The notes beneath the pieces are model-generated. The model worked only from the letters and a program-made list of their open reading frames with translations, had not been told where the DNA came from and did no database searches. The position numbers and the translations under genes are program-made. DNA of 64,000 nt, taken from contig UQTJ01000005.1 in the NCBI GenBank assembly GCA_900544075.1, positions 44,697-108,696 of the forward strand. The letters run 5' to 3'. This document shows positions 43,430 to 53,799 of this stretch, in pieces (position 1 is the first letter of the stretch; each line of letters opens with the position of its first letter). The stretch is from an uncultured Bacteroides sp. GTDB lineage: Bacteria; Bacteroidota; Bacteroidia; Bacteroidales; Bacteroidaceae.

Positions 43430-44779
43430 TTACCTGACTAATGATGAATCTTTAAGTCTGGTTCTATAGTACCAAAACCCTACAATATCAGCCAGCGCCC
43501 ATCCTATAGGCACAGACCACCAAATACCGGTATAACCGACTGATGGAATAGAGGCCAAAACATATGCCAATACTACGCGCGTGCCTAAAGAAACAACAGT
43601 CAGCACTACTGACATTGAGGGTAATGCAACTGCACGATAATATCCATAAAGAAGAAACAGAAATCCTATACCTATATAAAAACTGCCTTCTATACGCAGA
43701 TATTCCACCCCTATCTCTATGATTTCAGTTTCTGCAGGCGAAACGAAGAAAGCCATCAGCCACGGCGACAAACAGAATACTAAAAACGATACAAGCAAAG
43801 AGAAAACAGTAGTAATGTACACGGCACTACGGATTCCATTACGGATACGTTCCTTACGCCCTGCACCAAAATTCTGCGCTATAAAAGTGGAAAAAGCATT
43901 TCCGAAGTCCTGAACAGGCATATATGCGAACGAATCAATCTTTACAGCAGCTGCAAAAGCAGCCATTACAGCCGTCCCGAAACTGTTTACAAGTCCCTGC
44001 ACCATAAGAATTCCGAAATTCATAACAGACTGCTGAACAGCCGTAAGAAACGAAAATGACGTTATCCTGCGCAATGAACGACCACTGAATACACAATCCT
44101 TTCTGCGCAAGCAAAGTTCCGGAAAATTCCGATTCGTGTAAATCCATAGACCGACAGAACCTGTAATTTGAGAAATGACAGTGGCTAATGCCGCACCTTC
44201 CACACCCATGCCAAATGAAACCATCATAATAACATCAAGCACTATATTAAGTACAACAGATATGGCAAGGAAAATCAACGGTGCAACTGAATTACCTACA
44301 GAACGGAGCAGAAATGCATAAAAATTATATATACAGACGGGAATCATCCCCAAAAACACGATAAAAAGGTAATCGTAGACCAGACCTTGCAGTTCACCGG
44401 GTGTTTGCAACAATTCTATTATAGGACTGAGAAACAGTAAAGAAGATACATTAAGAAGGACAGTAACCCCTCCTACCAGCAATACAGACGAGAAAATACT
44501 CTGACGCAAGCCTTCCATATCACCGGCTCCATACTGCATAGAAAATACAGCACTACAGCCCATGCTCAAACCTATGAAGATGGAAGTTACGAATACTATA
44601 AGAGCATACGATGAACCTACTGCCGCCAAAGCTTCGGCTCCCAAGACACGACCGACAATCAGTGTGTCTGCTATATTATAGCATTGTTGCAACAGATTTC
44701 CCAACATCAAAGGTAAAGCAAAACGTAACATTGACGATGTAATGCTGCCATTTATCAAGTCTACTTTTCCCAAATTCAT
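43430..44779 (-). CDS. MATE family efflux transporter
   Basis: A 449-residue MATE exporter with twelve predicted helices. It opens with SSMLRFALPLMLGNLLQQCYNIADTLIVGR, the usual N-lobe start, and repeats this pattern in the second half (SFLTAVQQSVMNFGILMVQGLVNSFG). It exports cationic compounds against Na+ or H+. It is close to the DinF/NorM-like Bacteroides group. Substrate unknown, and the gene stands alone. Confidence 0.92.
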   Translation of the reverse strand: MNLGKVDLINGSITSSMLRFALPLMLGNLLQQCYNIADTLIVGRVLGAEALAAVGSSYALIVFVTSIFIGLSMGCSAVFSMQYGAGDMEGLRQSIFSSVLLVGGVTVLLNVSSLLFLSPIIELLQTPGELQGLVYDYLFIVFLGMIPVCIYNFYAFLLRSVGNSVAPLIFLAISVVLNIVLDVIMMVSFGMGVEGAALATVISQITGSVGLWIYTNRNFPELCLRRKDCVFSGRSLRRITSFSFLTAVQQSVMNFGILMVQGLVNSFGTAVMAAFAAAVKIDSFAYMPVQDFGNAFSTFIAQNFGAGRKERIRNGIRSAVYITTVFSLLVSFLVFCLSPWLMAFFVSPAETEIIEIGVEYLRIEGSFYIGIGFLFLLYGYYRAVALPSMSVVLTVVSLGTRVVLAYVLASIPSVGYTGIWWSVPIGWALADIVGFWYYRTRLKDSSLVR

Positions 44780-44855
44780 TTCCTCAGTCCGCCTCTTTTG
44801 ATTAATATCTACAAATTAAGCAAAAAATATCAGTACCTGACTATTATAAACAAAA

Positions 44856-44884
44856 AAAATCTCCGACCTGAAGCCGGAGATTTT
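44856..44884. terminator. Terminator of the small secreted helical protein gene
   Basis: AAAATCTCCG and CGGAGATTTT pair across a 9-nt loop, with an A-run before and Ts after, so it can act in both directions. Confidence 0.85.
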
Positions 44885-44903
44885 ACTATAGTTATCTGTT
44901 TAT

Positions 44904-45263
44904 TTACTTCTTTTCGATATCTATACCCTTGTTACGGAGAGTCATACCCATCAATTTCAGATAATCTGAGTACTGCTTTTCGTTAAGAGTATTCTTCATC
45001 AATTTAAGATTTCCGTAAACAGCCTTACGAATCTTTTCATTGTTACCTTCTTTTGCTCTATTGGCGATTTTCATTTCTGCTTCGAAAAAGTCACAGATAT
45101 CTGCTACTTCTTCACTCTGCTGAGAAGAAAGCTTAAGATACTTTCCTAACTGAGCCTTGTTGATTGAACCATTCCACTTTTCCGGAGTTGTTGTCTGGTT
45201 ACCGTTTGCAAATACTGTTGCAGAAAACGCCAATGCGGCGATAAATGTTAATCCTGATTTCAT
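44904..45263 (-). CDS. Small secreted helical protein of unknown function
   Basis: A 119-residue protein with a signal peptide (about 1-20, ending FANG). The mature chain is predicted all-helical and charged: QLGKYLKLSSQQSEEVADI, AEMKIANRAKEG, then NLKLMKNTLNEKQYSDYL. The pattern of a helix followed by LNEKQxxxYL resembles Spy/LTXXQ-type periplasmic proteins, but I cannot assign a family. It has a long leader (about 130 nt) from a -7 box TATCTTTG at 45405-45398. Confidence 0.65.
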   Translation of the reverse strand: MKSGLTFIAALAFSATVFANGNQTTTPEKWNGSINKAQLGKYLKLSSQQSEEVADICDFFEAEMKIANRAKEGNNEKIRKAVYGNLKLMKNTLNEKQYSDYLKLMGMTLRNKGIDIEKK

Positions 45264-45597
45264 AATACCTAATGTTTAATTTTTGTTGTTACCTAAAATA
45301 CAATCTTTTCCCGATTGCCTTAATTTAATCTCATTTGGGTAAGTCATTTTCTATTCTTACCTTTCATTTAGCTTAAGCCTTTATCCTTTTACCACTACAA
45401 AGATAAGCACGTTTTCGATAACGGAAAAACAAATGAAAGAAAATCTTCTGAAATTACGTCATTTGTTGATTTGTATCAAGATTTTAACAGAAAGTTGAAC
45501 AATAATATGATTTTATTGTTAATGTAATGCATATATAATAAAAGAGCCCGATACATCAGCGTATCGGGCTCTTATCCATATATAACTCTTAGAAATA
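45264..45597. other. 334-nt gene-free region
   Basis: Contains the long leader and -7 box (45405-45398, minus) of the secreted helical protein gene and, at 45542-45573, the terminator of the nqr operon. Nothing else was recognised. Confidence 0.6.
45542..45573 (-). terminator. Terminator of the nqr operon
   Basis: A perfect 13-bp stem with a 6-nt loop (45542-45554 with 45561-45573), followed on the minus strand by a T/A-rich stretch, just past nqrF. Confidence 0.85.
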
Positions 45598-46866
45598 TTA
45601 TCCTCCAAAGTTATCGTACATAATTGATGATGGTTCAACACCAAGGCTGTCAAGCATCTTGACAACTGCGTTAGACATCGGACCAGGACCACACATGTAG
45701 TATTCAATATCTTCCGGTGCTTCGTGGTTCTTCAAGTAAGTTTCAAGCATTACCTGATGAACGAATCCCGGAGTATATTTAACTCCTGCAGCATCAGCAG
45801 CCGGATCCGGACGGTCAAGTGCAAGATGGAAGTGGAAGTTAGGGAAGTCTTTTTCAAGTCCCAAGAAGTCTTCAAGATAGAACACTTCGTTCAATGCACG
45901 AGCACCATAGAAGTAGTGAAGTTCACGGTCTGTAGTATGCAGAGTACGTGTCATGTGCATAATCTGTGCACGCAAAGGAGCCATACCGGCACCACCACCT
46001 ACCCAAATCATTTCCTTCTTAGAATCGAAGATTGGGTGGAAATCACCGTAAGGACCACTCATCAATACCTTGTCGCCTGGTTTAAGAGTGAAGATATAAG
46101 AAGAAGCGATACCAGGATTTACATCCATGAATCCACTCTTATCAGCTTTCATAGGAGGAGTAGCGATACGTACAGTCAGCATGAATACGTCACCTTCGGC
46201 AGGATAGTTAGCCATAGAGTAAGCACGGATAGTTTCTTCTTCGTTCTTACATTTCAGGCCGAACAAACCGAATTTTTCCCATGCTGGAAGATATTCGTCA
46301 CCGATAAGGCTCTTGTCGATATCCTTGTTGTAATCCATTTCGAATTTAGGAATCTTAATCTGTGCGTATGAACCCGGAATGAAGTCCATGTGAGCACCTG
46401 CAGGAAGCTGCACTTTGAATTCCTTGATAAATGTAGCCACGTTCTTGTTAGAGATAACTGTACATTCGTATTCCTTAACACCCATTACTGATTCAGGAAC
46501 CTTGATTGACATATCACCCTTAACCTTTACCTGGCAACCAAGACGCCAGTGGTCTTTCTGCTGCTTACGGCTGAAGTGGCTGACTTCTGAAGGAAGGATT
46601 TCGCCACCGCCTTCTACAACCTGACATTTGCACTGTCCGCAAGAACCTTTACCACCACATGCTGATGGAAGGAACACGTTGTTCACAGCCAGTGTATTCA
46701 GCAGTGTAGAACCAGATTCAACTTCCAACTGGTTTTCACCGTTTACAGTTACTTTCACCTTACCTGAAGCTACGAGGAAGTTCTTTGCAACCAGAAGGAT
46801 TATTACCAACACCAGAATAGTCACGAGGAATACTCCAATGCTTGCTAAAATAAAATTCATATCCAT
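45598..46866 (-). CDS. nqrF: Na+-NQR subunit F
   Basis: A 422-residue NADH-oxidising subunit of the sodium-pumping NADH:quinone oxidoreductase. One N-terminal helix (about 5-28) precedes the [2Fe-2S] ferredoxin domain (ACGGKGSCGQCKC and RLGCQ). The FAD domain has RAYSMANYP, and the NADH domain has GGGAGMAPLRAQI and MCGPGPM. It takes electrons from NADH into the complex. It is the last gene of the operon. Confidence 0.97.
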   Translation of the reverse strand: MDMNFILASIGVFLVTILVLVIILLVAKNFLVASGKVKVTVNGENQLEVESGSTLLNTLAVNNVFLPSACGGKGSCGQCKCQVVEGGGEILPSEVSHFSRKQQKDHWRLGCQVKVKGDMSIKVPESVMGVKEYECTVISNKNVATFIKEFKVQLPAGAHMDFIPGSYAQIKIPKFEMDYNKDIDKSLIGDEYLPAWEKFGLFGLKCKNEEETIRAYSMANYPAEGDVFMLTVRIATPPMKADKSGFMDVNPGIASSYIFTLKPGDKVLMSGPYGDFHPIFDSKKEMIWVGGGAGMAPLRAQIMHMTRTLHTTDRELHYFYGARALNEVFYLEDFLGLEKDFPNFHFHLALDRPDPAADAAGVKYTPGFVHQVMLETYLKNHEAPEDIEYYMCGPGPMSNAVVKMLDSLGVEPSSIMYDNFGG

Positions 46867-46885
46867 TGTCTTATTCCTTTCTTTA

Positions 46886-47509
46886 TTAGATGTTCAAACC
46901 AGAGAAACACATAAATGCCATCGCCATCAGACCTACTACGATGAATGTAATACCCAAACCTCTAAGTGGAGCAGGTACATCAGAGTAAGCCATCTTTTCG
47001 CGGATAGCTGCAAGACCTACGATAGCAAGCAACCATCCAAGACCAGAACCAAGAGCGTAAGAGATAGCGTCTGCTACTCCACCGATGAACTTAGGATCAG
47101 ATGGTGCAAGAGTAATACGCTGCTGCATAAAGAGTGAAGCACCCATGATGGCACAGTTTACAGCGATAAGTGGAAGGAATATACCCAATGAAGCATAAAG
47201 AGATGGGCTGAAACGCTCAACAATCATTTCCACCAACTGAACGATAGCGGCAATTACGGCAATAAACAGAATAAAGCTAAGGAAGCTCAAGTCAATACCA
47301 AGAATACCGTCGGCAGCCAAAACCTTTGTCTGAAGCAAGTAGTTTACAGGAAGTGTAACTACAAGCACGAATGTCACGGCAATACCAAGTCCGAGCGCAG
47401 TCTTCACATTCTTCGAAACGGCAAGGTATGAACACATACCAAGGAAGAACGCGAATATCATATTGTCCACAAATATAGAGCGGACGAATAAACTTAATAA
47501 ATGTTCCAT
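46886..47509 (-). CDS. nqrE: Na+-NQR subunit E
   Basis: A 207-residue membrane subunit with six helices, starting MEHLLSLFVRSIFVDNMIFAFFLGMCSYLAVS. Its paired Cys and topology match NqrE, homologous to NqrD, which face each other across the membrane and hold an iron centre. I start at ATG 47509; a TTG three codons earlier is also in frame. Confidence 0.96.
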   Translation of the reverse strand: MEHLLSLFVRSIFVDNMIFAFFLGMCSYLAVSKNVKTALGLGIAVTFVLVVTLPVNYLLQTKVLAADGILGIDLSFLSFILFIAVIAAIVQLVEMIVERFSPSLYASLGIFLPLIAVNCAIMGASLFMQQRITLAPSDPKFIGGVADAISYALGSGLGWLLAIVGLAAIREKMAYSDVPAPLRGLGITFIVVGLMAMAFMCFSGLNI

Positions 47510-47543
47510 ATTATACAATTAATATTTTTTATTCAACACCCTA

Positions 47544-48179
47544 TTATTTTTCCTGCAACTCTTTATGTTTAGCACGCTGATACCAGATAAGGCATGCTAC
47601 GATAATCAGAGCCATAGGAGGCATCAACATCATACCGTTGTTTACATAGCCTGCATCCTTAAGCCACTGATAGTTCAGGATATTGAAACCGAGCAGTGTT
47701 CCTGAACCGAGAAGTTCGCGGAAGAAAGCTACGATGATAAGAATCTTGGCATATCCAAGACCGTTACCGATACCGTCAAGACATGATTCCCAAGGACCGT
47801 TTGCCATAGCGAATGCTTCAAGACGTCCCATCAGGATACAGTTGGTAATGATAAGACCTACGTATACTGAAAGCTGTACGCTCACATCGTATGCAAAAGC
47901 CTTCAACAGTTCACTGACGATAGTTACCAAAGCGGCAACAACCACCAGCTGAACGATGATACGGATACGGTTAGGAATAGTCTTACGCAACAAAGAAATC
48001 ACTACGTTTGAGAAAGCTGTAATGATAGTTACAGAAAGACCCATAACGATAGCCGGTTCCAGTTTAGAGGTAACGGCCAATGCAGAACAGATACCCAAAA
48101 CCTGTACAGTTACAGGGTTGTTCATGTTTAAAGGAGTAGAAAATACTTCCTTATTCTTAGCTGAAAATAATTTTCCCAT
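47544..48179 (-). CDS. nqrD: Na+-NQR subunit D
   Basis: A 211-residue membrane subunit with six helices. Characteristic are NPVTVQVLGICSALAVTSKLEPAIVMGLSV and NCILMGRLEAFAMANGPWES. It pairs with NqrE in the Na+ and electron path. It is separated from nqrE by about 35 nt. Confidence 0.96.
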   Translation of the reverse strand: MGKLFSAKNKEVFSTPLNMNNPVTVQVLGICSALAVTSKLEPAIVMGLSVTIITAFSNVVISLLRKTIPNRIRIIVQLVVVAALVTIVSELLKAFAYDVSVQLSVYVGLIITNCILMGRLEAFAMANGPWESCLDGIGNGLGYAKILIIVAFFRELLGSGTLLGFNILNYQWLKDAGYVNNGMMLMPPMALIIVACLIWYQRAKHKELQEK

Positions 48180-48196
48180 TGTTCGTCTCCCTCCTA

Positions 48197-48874
48197 TTAT
48201 TTAGTAGTTAAAAATTTTGTGTACTGGGTCATGCAGTTCTTAAGCATAGCATCAACACCGTTTGAAGTGATTGTACCACCAGAGATACCATCAACTTCGA
48301 ATTCTGGGTTTGCCACCTTACCGTTCTTGACAACGCTCAATGCAACGCTTTCACCTTCCATTACGTGCTTGCCTACGAACAGGCTCTGGAAGTGAGGCAA
48401 TGCGATTTCAGCACCAAGACCCGGAGTTTCAGATGCATGAGAGAAGTATGTACCAAATATTGTGTTCTTGTCTTCATCAAGTGCTACATAACCCCAGATA
48501 GCGCCCCAAAGTCCGGCACCGTAAACAGGAACAACATATTTAGTCTTACCGTCGATTTCACATACGAATACGTGAGCACGACCGTTTTCCTTGAATTCTT
48601 TTTCGTAAGCTGTTACGAATTTGCCGTCGTATTCTTTCAAAGAACCGTCTGCAGCAACGATCATATCAGACTTAACTACCTTGCTGAACTCAGCGTCAGC
48701 ATCTTTAACTTCTGTAATACCCAAAGAAGAAAGAATCTGTTTCTTAGTGTCGAGTTCAACGTTCTTACCCTGAAGGTCACGCAAAGATGAGTTTACGAAA
48801 GCCAGCAGGAATGCTACGATAACAACCATTACCGAAGCATAAATTATAGTATATGAGTTACTATTAGTATTCAT
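48197..48874 (-). CDS. nqrC: Na+-NQR subunit C
   Basis: A 225-residue subunit with one N-terminal helix (about 9-28) and a periplasmic FMN domain. The covalent FMN site is SGGTITSNGV near residue 200, where the Thr carries FMN by a phosphoester. The preceding SETPGLGAEI is also typical. FMN attachment needs an ApbE protein, not encoded in this window. Confidence 0.95.
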   Translation of the reverse strand: MNTNSNSYTIIYASVMVVIVAFLLAFVNSSLRDLQGKNVELDTKKQILSSLGITEVKDADAEFSKVVKSDMIVAADGSLKEYDGKFVTAYEKEFKENGRAHVFVCEIDGKTKYVVPVYGAGLWGAIWGYVALDEDKNTIFGTYFSHASETPGLGAEIALPHFQSLFVGKHVMEGESVALSVVKNGKVANPEFEVDGISGGTITSNGVDAMLKNCMTQYTKFLTTK

Positions 48875-48886
48875 TGTTTTCGGTTT

Positions 48887-50053
48887 TTATTTGTTAGACA
48901 TAGCACGTTTTGCACGACGTGAAATATTGTTCTCAACGATTACATAGTCAATCAGCGGAGCGAAGATGTTCATCAGCAGGATAGCAAGCATCATACCTTC
49001 CGGATAACCAGGGTTCAACACACGGATGATGATAGCCATCATACCGATGAGCAGACCGTAGATGAACTTACCGTTCTCAGTACGTGAAGATGTAACAGGG
49101 TCTGTAGCCATGAACACTGCACCGAAGCAGAAACCACCGGCACACAAGTGCATGTACCAAGGCATGTTAGCCATAGCTGTATCAGGACCTGCAACATTGA
49201 ATATCCAAGCCATCAATGCACCACCTACGAATACTGAAATCATTGTCTTCCAGCTTGCTACGCCTGTCCATAGCAGGATAACGGCACCGATTGCGATTGC
49301 GATAACTGAAGTTTCACCGATTGAACCAGGGATGAAACCGAAAATCATATCGCTCAAAGAAGCAGATATAGGAGTTTCAGTAGCAGCCTGACCAAGAGGA
49401 GTTGCAGCAGTCAAGGCATCGATGTCTTTACCAAGACCGAAGATGCTGTTGCTTGACACCCATACAGTGTCACCTGACATCTTAGTAGGATAAGCAAAGA
49501 ACAGGAATGCACGTGTAATCAATGCTGGGTTGAAGATGTTCATACCTGTACCACCGAATACTTCCTTAGCGAAGATTACAGAGAATGCTGTAGCTACGGC
49601 AAGCATCCACAACGGACAGTCAACAGGAACAATCATAGGAATCAACATACCAGAAACAAGGAAACCTTCCTGAATTTCTTCCTTCTTCCACTGAGCTACA
49701 ACGAACTCGATTCCAAGACCTACAACGTATGAAACGATGATTTTTGGCAATACGGCAAGAAAACCGTAACCGAATTTCTGAATGAAGCTACCTTCGATAC
49801 CTGCAAAAGCATAGTGCTGGTAACCTACGTTATACATACCGAACAGCAATGCCGGTATAAGCGCAATAACCACGATAGACATGATACGTTTGCTGTCTAT
49901 AGCGTCGTGGATGTGCGTACCAGTCTTAGATGTTGTATTCGGAACGAAAAGGAATGTTTCGAAACCGTCGAATACAGAACGGAAAGCCTGGTATTTGCCG
50001 CCCTCTTCAAAGTTTGGCTTTATCTTATCGATATAATTTCTTAACGCTTTCAT
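48887..50053 (-). CDS. nqrB: Na+-NQR subunit B
   Basis: A 388-residue ten-helix membrane subunit. The covalent FMN Thr is in DALTAATPLGQ (near residue 220), and the N-terminal KPNFEEGGKYQAFRSVFDGFETFLF is typical. It is the Na+-translocating and quinone-reducing core. The gap to nqrC is 12 nt. Confidence 0.96.
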   Translation of the reverse strand: MKALRNYIDKIKPNFEEGGKYQAFRSVFDGFETFLFVPNTTSKTGTHIHDAIDSKRIMSIVVIALIPALLFGMYNVGYQHYAFAGIEGSFIQKFGYGFLAVLPKIIVSYVVGLGIEFVVAQWKKEEIQEGFLVSGMLIPMIVPVDCPLWMLAVATAFSVIFAKEVFGGTGMNIFNPALITRAFLFFAYPTKMSGDTVWVSSNSIFGLGKDIDALTAATPLGQAATETPISASLSDMIFGFIPGSIGETSVIAIAIGAVILLWTGVASWKTMISVFVGGALMAWIFNVAGPDTAMANMPWYMHLCAGGFCFGAVFMATDPVTSSRTENGKFIYGLLIGMMAIIIRVLNPGYPEGMMLAILLMNIFAPLIDYVIVENNISRRAKRAMSNK

Positions 50054-50087
50054 TATTATTTATATTCTTATATACACATTATATATA

Positions 50088-51437
50088 TTAACACATTTCA
50101 CGACGGAGCATGTCAAGACCTTCGCGAACGATACGCTGAAGTTCCATCTTCGAAGAACATACGAACTCGCAGATAGCGAAATCTTCAGGAGCTACTTCGT
50201 AGATACCAAGCTGTTCCATGCGGTCGATATCACCGGCAATGATAGCCTTGATAAGATACTCAGGAAGAATATCCATAGGAAGCACGCGGTCGTATTCGTT
50301 TGACATAATCATGTGACGTTCTCCACCTTTGATACGAGCGTCAAGAGTATATTCTTTCTTGCCCATCAACCAGCTGAAATATGAGTGGCTTGTACTGAAC
50401 TCGTTGAAACGAGGCATAATCCAACCGAACATTTCGTGAACATCGTTACCTTCAGGGATTACAGTTACCTGACTGTGGAATGCGCCAAGGAAACCGTTAG
50501 CAGGAATCTGTTTTCCTGTCAAAGGATTACCGCTGATGTAGCGAAGTTCCTTATCCTTGTTTACATTACCTGCAAGGATGTCTGTAAGCAGAGCACCAAC
50601 TTTCAGTTTGCAGTAAGCCGGTTTCTTAACTTCAGAACCTGTGACAGCTACTGTACGAGTCATATCAACACGTCCTGTGTTCATCAAACGTCCGATGAAA
50701 ATAACAGCCTGTGGGTCGATAGTCCAGACAGTTTCACCTTTGTTTACAGGAGCGATGTTGTTGATCTGCACACCAACATTACCTGCAGGATGAGGTCCGT
50801 CGAAAGCTGTTACAGTAACGTTCTTAGCCTGTGTAAGAGCTGCTGACTTCTGGTTAACACTAATACTTAAATAAGTCTTGGCCAATTTAGCCAAAGCATC
50901 AAGTCCTGTCTGGAAGTTGTTTTCTTCGCCTTTCAGAGCTACTTCAAAGTCAGGAGCAAGCGGATTTGTGTCGAAAGCAGAAACGAAGATAGCTCTTGGA
51001 TCTACTGTAGGATCTGCGATTACATCGTAAGGACGCTGTCTGAAGAAAGCAAACATACCGGCATTAAGAAGAAGTTCCTTAACAGCCTCTGCGCTCATTG
51101 CAGATACATTCTGTTTTCCGAATTCTTCGTAATCCTGTTCGGCTGCTGCCTCTACAGTAATACTCATTACCTTACGTCGAGCTCCGCGCTCTACGTTTGT
51201 CACTACGCCACTAACTGGCGAAACAAATTTCAGTTCAGGATGATTCTTGTCAATAAACAAGGGTCCTCCGGCCATTACATACTCTTGTTCCTTAACGACT
51301 ACCTTAGGAGTCACTCCTGTAAAGTCATCCGGTACTATAGCATAGAACCCAGGTGCCTTTACAGCCACAACTTCTGCAGCTGCCTTACCTTTCAAGTTAA
51401 TGTTCAGGCCTTTGCGTAATTTAATTACATTTGCCAT
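50088..51437 (-). CDS. nqrA: Na+-NQR subunit A
   Basis: A 449-residue soluble subunit on the cytoplasmic face, with no membrane helix. It starts MANVIKLRKGLNINLKGKA and has PLFIDKNHPELKFVSPVSG and GPHPAGNVGVQI, as in the family. It is first in the operon, with a -7-like box TAATTTTG on the minus strand (51481-51474) and no strong -33 box. Confidence 0.96.
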   Translation of the reverse strand: MANVIKLRKGLNINLKGKAAAEVVAVKAPGFYAIVPDDFTGVTPKVVVKEQEYVMAGGPLFIDKNHPELKFVSPVSGVVTNVERGARRKVMSITVEAAAEQDYEEFGKQNVSAMSAEAVKELLLNAGMFAFFRQRPYDVIADPTVDPRAIFVSAFDTNPLAPDFEVALKGEENNFQTGLDALAKLAKTYLSISVNQKSAALTQAKNVTVTAFDGPHPAGNVGVQINNIAPVNKGETVWTIDPQAVIFIGRLMNTGRVDMTRTVAVTGSEVKKPAYCKLKVGALLTDILAGNVNKDKELRYISGNPLTGKQIPANGFLGAFHSQVTVIPEGNDVHEMFGWIMPRFNEFSTSHSYFSWLMGKKEYTLDARIKGGERHMIMSNEYDRVLPMDILPEYLIKAIIAGDIDRMEQLGIYEVAPEDFAICEFVCSSKMELQRIVREGLDMLRREMC

Positions 51438-51642
51438 ATCGGGTTATAAAAAATGGTTTTTATATTTTCCGCGCAAAATTAAAGAAAAAATAAGTAAAAA
51501 TGAACTTTTTCGTCAGATAAATAAAGAATTTTTTCCGTATTTGATTCGAGTATCTGAAAACATATTACACAAATGTCAATTTCGCTACATAGACGTTACA
51601 AAAACACTGTATGAAACAAATTTTAAAACTATACATCCCCCC

Positions 51643-53154
51643 CTATTCTTTCACATCCCATTTCCGCAAGAAGCTTTTTATCTCCCCTTTCATCCTTAAA
51701 GTTATTGTACTTTCCACTTTCGGTTTAAATGACAATATCTTACGTCCATAAGAGACGGCCGACAGTGTATCTCCCTTAGAAAGATAAAGTCTGAACAATT
51801 TATATCGAGGGGTAATCCTTGAAGGTATCATATCTGAAGCCTTACGGTAATATGTTTCCGATTTATCAAAATTACCTTTCTCCATATTCTCATCCCCTAA
51901 CAGACAATATATTTCACTGTCCGGACACAATAGTGACGTCCTGTCCAATATATCACTTCTCATGGAGTCCGGAACCGTTTCCATTTGTGAGTACATATAC
52001 ATTATATCAGGATTATATTGAAAATAGGGAAGAAGCTTCGAATCATACCAAGCCTTCTTATACAAGCCATAGGAGTGGACAGACAAACCGGAAAGGATTG
52101 TCAGCACAATGAAAAATGAAGCCTTATGTATCAGTCGCGGTATTCTGATGTAAAAGACAGGCCGAAATTCCAAAGAACCGACCAAAAAAGCAAACAAAGC
52201 CAGCAATGAAACAATGTCAAACGGATAAGAAAACAATGAGAAAACAATAAATGCCCAAAAGGATACGAGCAGACTTTACGACCTGCAATCTGACAGACGT
52301 ACCCTAAAACTCTCTATTATAATCCATATAAACAAAGCCATTCCCGGCAAACCGTGTTCTGCACCTATATGCAGAATCTCATTATACGGATAAGCCACAT
52401 TATCCGCAAGCATGATAAAATGAGAATGTGGATGAGTGGCAAAAAAGTCTGCTTGGTAAAGCATATAATTGGCAGCCCATCCGCCGGTTCCCCACCCGAA
52501 GACAGGATAATCGGAAATAAGCCGGAGAGTATTCAGCCATACTAACAGACGTCCGTCGGCAGAATCAGGTTTCAGACAGTAAAGGATGACACTGACAGTA
52601 CTTAAAATCATTAAAGCCGAAAAACACTCAACCACTACCCTTTTCATGCGGTTCTCTTGAGTAAGATATACTATCCTTCTGATGAAAATGACTACACCCC
52701 CTGTGAAAACCGCCAAAAGGCCGGAACGCGAGCCGGATGCGATAACACCATACATAAGCAATACGCCAATCAGAACCCAGGCAAGTGTACGAATATCATT
52801 TATTCCCCTTCTTCTGTAAATCACGTTTATTACTCCGGCACATAATATGCCAAGAAAACCGCCTAATGGTCCCGGATTTCCAAAAGTGCCGGTAATATCA
52901 AACCAGCTATGATTGCTGGAAATCCAGTGCCATTTTTGCAATAATACTATTATTACTTCGCATACTCCCCAGCATAGTATAACGTAAGAAGCATACTTCC
53001 TTACATATACAGGAGCAGAACGGGCAATGAGATACACCATCCCCACCAGCAAGTATTGCCATAAGGAGGATATATCAACCGGGACATACCTGTGCATGAA
53101 AATCATAGCGACAAGTATGCCCAGCATGATATCTTGAATGCGAATTATTAGCAT
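51643..53154 (-). pseudogene. O-antigen ligase family gene with in-frame stop
   Basis: The two halves are in one frame, separated only by a TAA at 52278-52276. The upstream half (292 codons) has eight or more helices with SGSRSGLLAVFTGG and FGWGTGGWAANYML, followed by HPHSHFIMLADN and YNEILHIGAEHG, the hallmarks of Wzy/WaaL/PglL-type ligases. The downstream half continues with WAFIVFSLFSYPFD, a membrane helix typical of the same family, then two TPR-like repeats (YCLLGDENMEKGNFDKSE). No ATG or plausible start lies near its beginning. Read together the gene would encode about 503 residues. Either the gene is dead, the stop is read through, or the first half alone has some function. In intact relatives the TPR tail is part of one protein. 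Confidence 0.8.
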
Positions 53155-53201
53155 TGTAGTCCTTTTTTATTCCTTAGGAAACAGCTTTTTATAATAAATA
53201 A

Positions 53202-53723
53202 CTATTCAACTCTGATCATTATTATATCTGTAGGAACGGAGAAACCTATTGGTTGAGCTTCGGCAAAATTTTCGTCACCTTCTTTCATGGCTATTCCCAT
53301 TTTCTCATTCAATGTCCAATGCAATTTGTTCTGATTAATATACTTTATTTCACCACCTGGTATACCTTCGCCATTAAAATGTTTTTTGCGTTGGTCATAA
53401 AAAGTAACAACGAGGTATTTCTGATGTTCAGAAGAATATGTTGCACTTATATATATTCCCTGCTCGCGATACCTTTTACTTCTATCCCATTTTGAAGGTA
53501 CTTTTAAATAATCATCCGTATATTTACCTTTGACTTTCACATGATAACCTCCAATTATATGTATTACTCTATTAAATAACACTTCACCTTTGACTAATTT
53601 AATAGTGAAGGCAGTATCACCTTTCTCGCCTCTCCACGTTCCTATGTAATCGTCAACGGAGACCTGTGCATTAATACTAACACAAGTACATAAAACAACT
53701 AAAAACAAAAATAATTTTCTCAT
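53202..53723 (-). CDS. Secreted small beta protein A, copy 1
   Basis: A 173-residue exported protein; I start it at MRKLFLFLVVLCTC, a signal peptide cleaved near INAQ. The mature part is beta-rich with IGTWRGEKGDTAFTIKLVKGE and GGYHVKVKGKYTDDYLKVP, resembling small lipocalin-like or DUF6705-like Bacteroidetes proteins, with low certainty. Copy 2 at 54914 has the same signal peptide and the same ends but differs in the middle. Function unknown. Confidence 0.65.
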   Translation of the reverse strand: MRKLFLFLVVLCTCVSINAQVSVDDYIGTWRGEKGDTAFTIKLVKGEVLFNRVIHIIGGYHVKVKGKYTDDYLKVPSKWDRSKRYREQGIYISATYSSEHQKYLVVTFYDQRKKHFNGEGIPGGEIKYINQNKLHWTLNEKMGIAMKEGDENFAEAQPIGFSVPTDIIMIRVE

Positions 53724-53799
53724 AAAACAATAATCATGAATTAAAATCGCTCTATATACCATTTTCACTAACAGTCACGGTCTTGGCTAAAAGAGGTTA

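Noticed and set aside
51643..52236. Downstream half of the ligase as a separate gene starting at TTG 52236
   Set aside because: It starts in the middle of a membrane helix that continues from upstream sequence in the same frame; better explained as part of a split gene.
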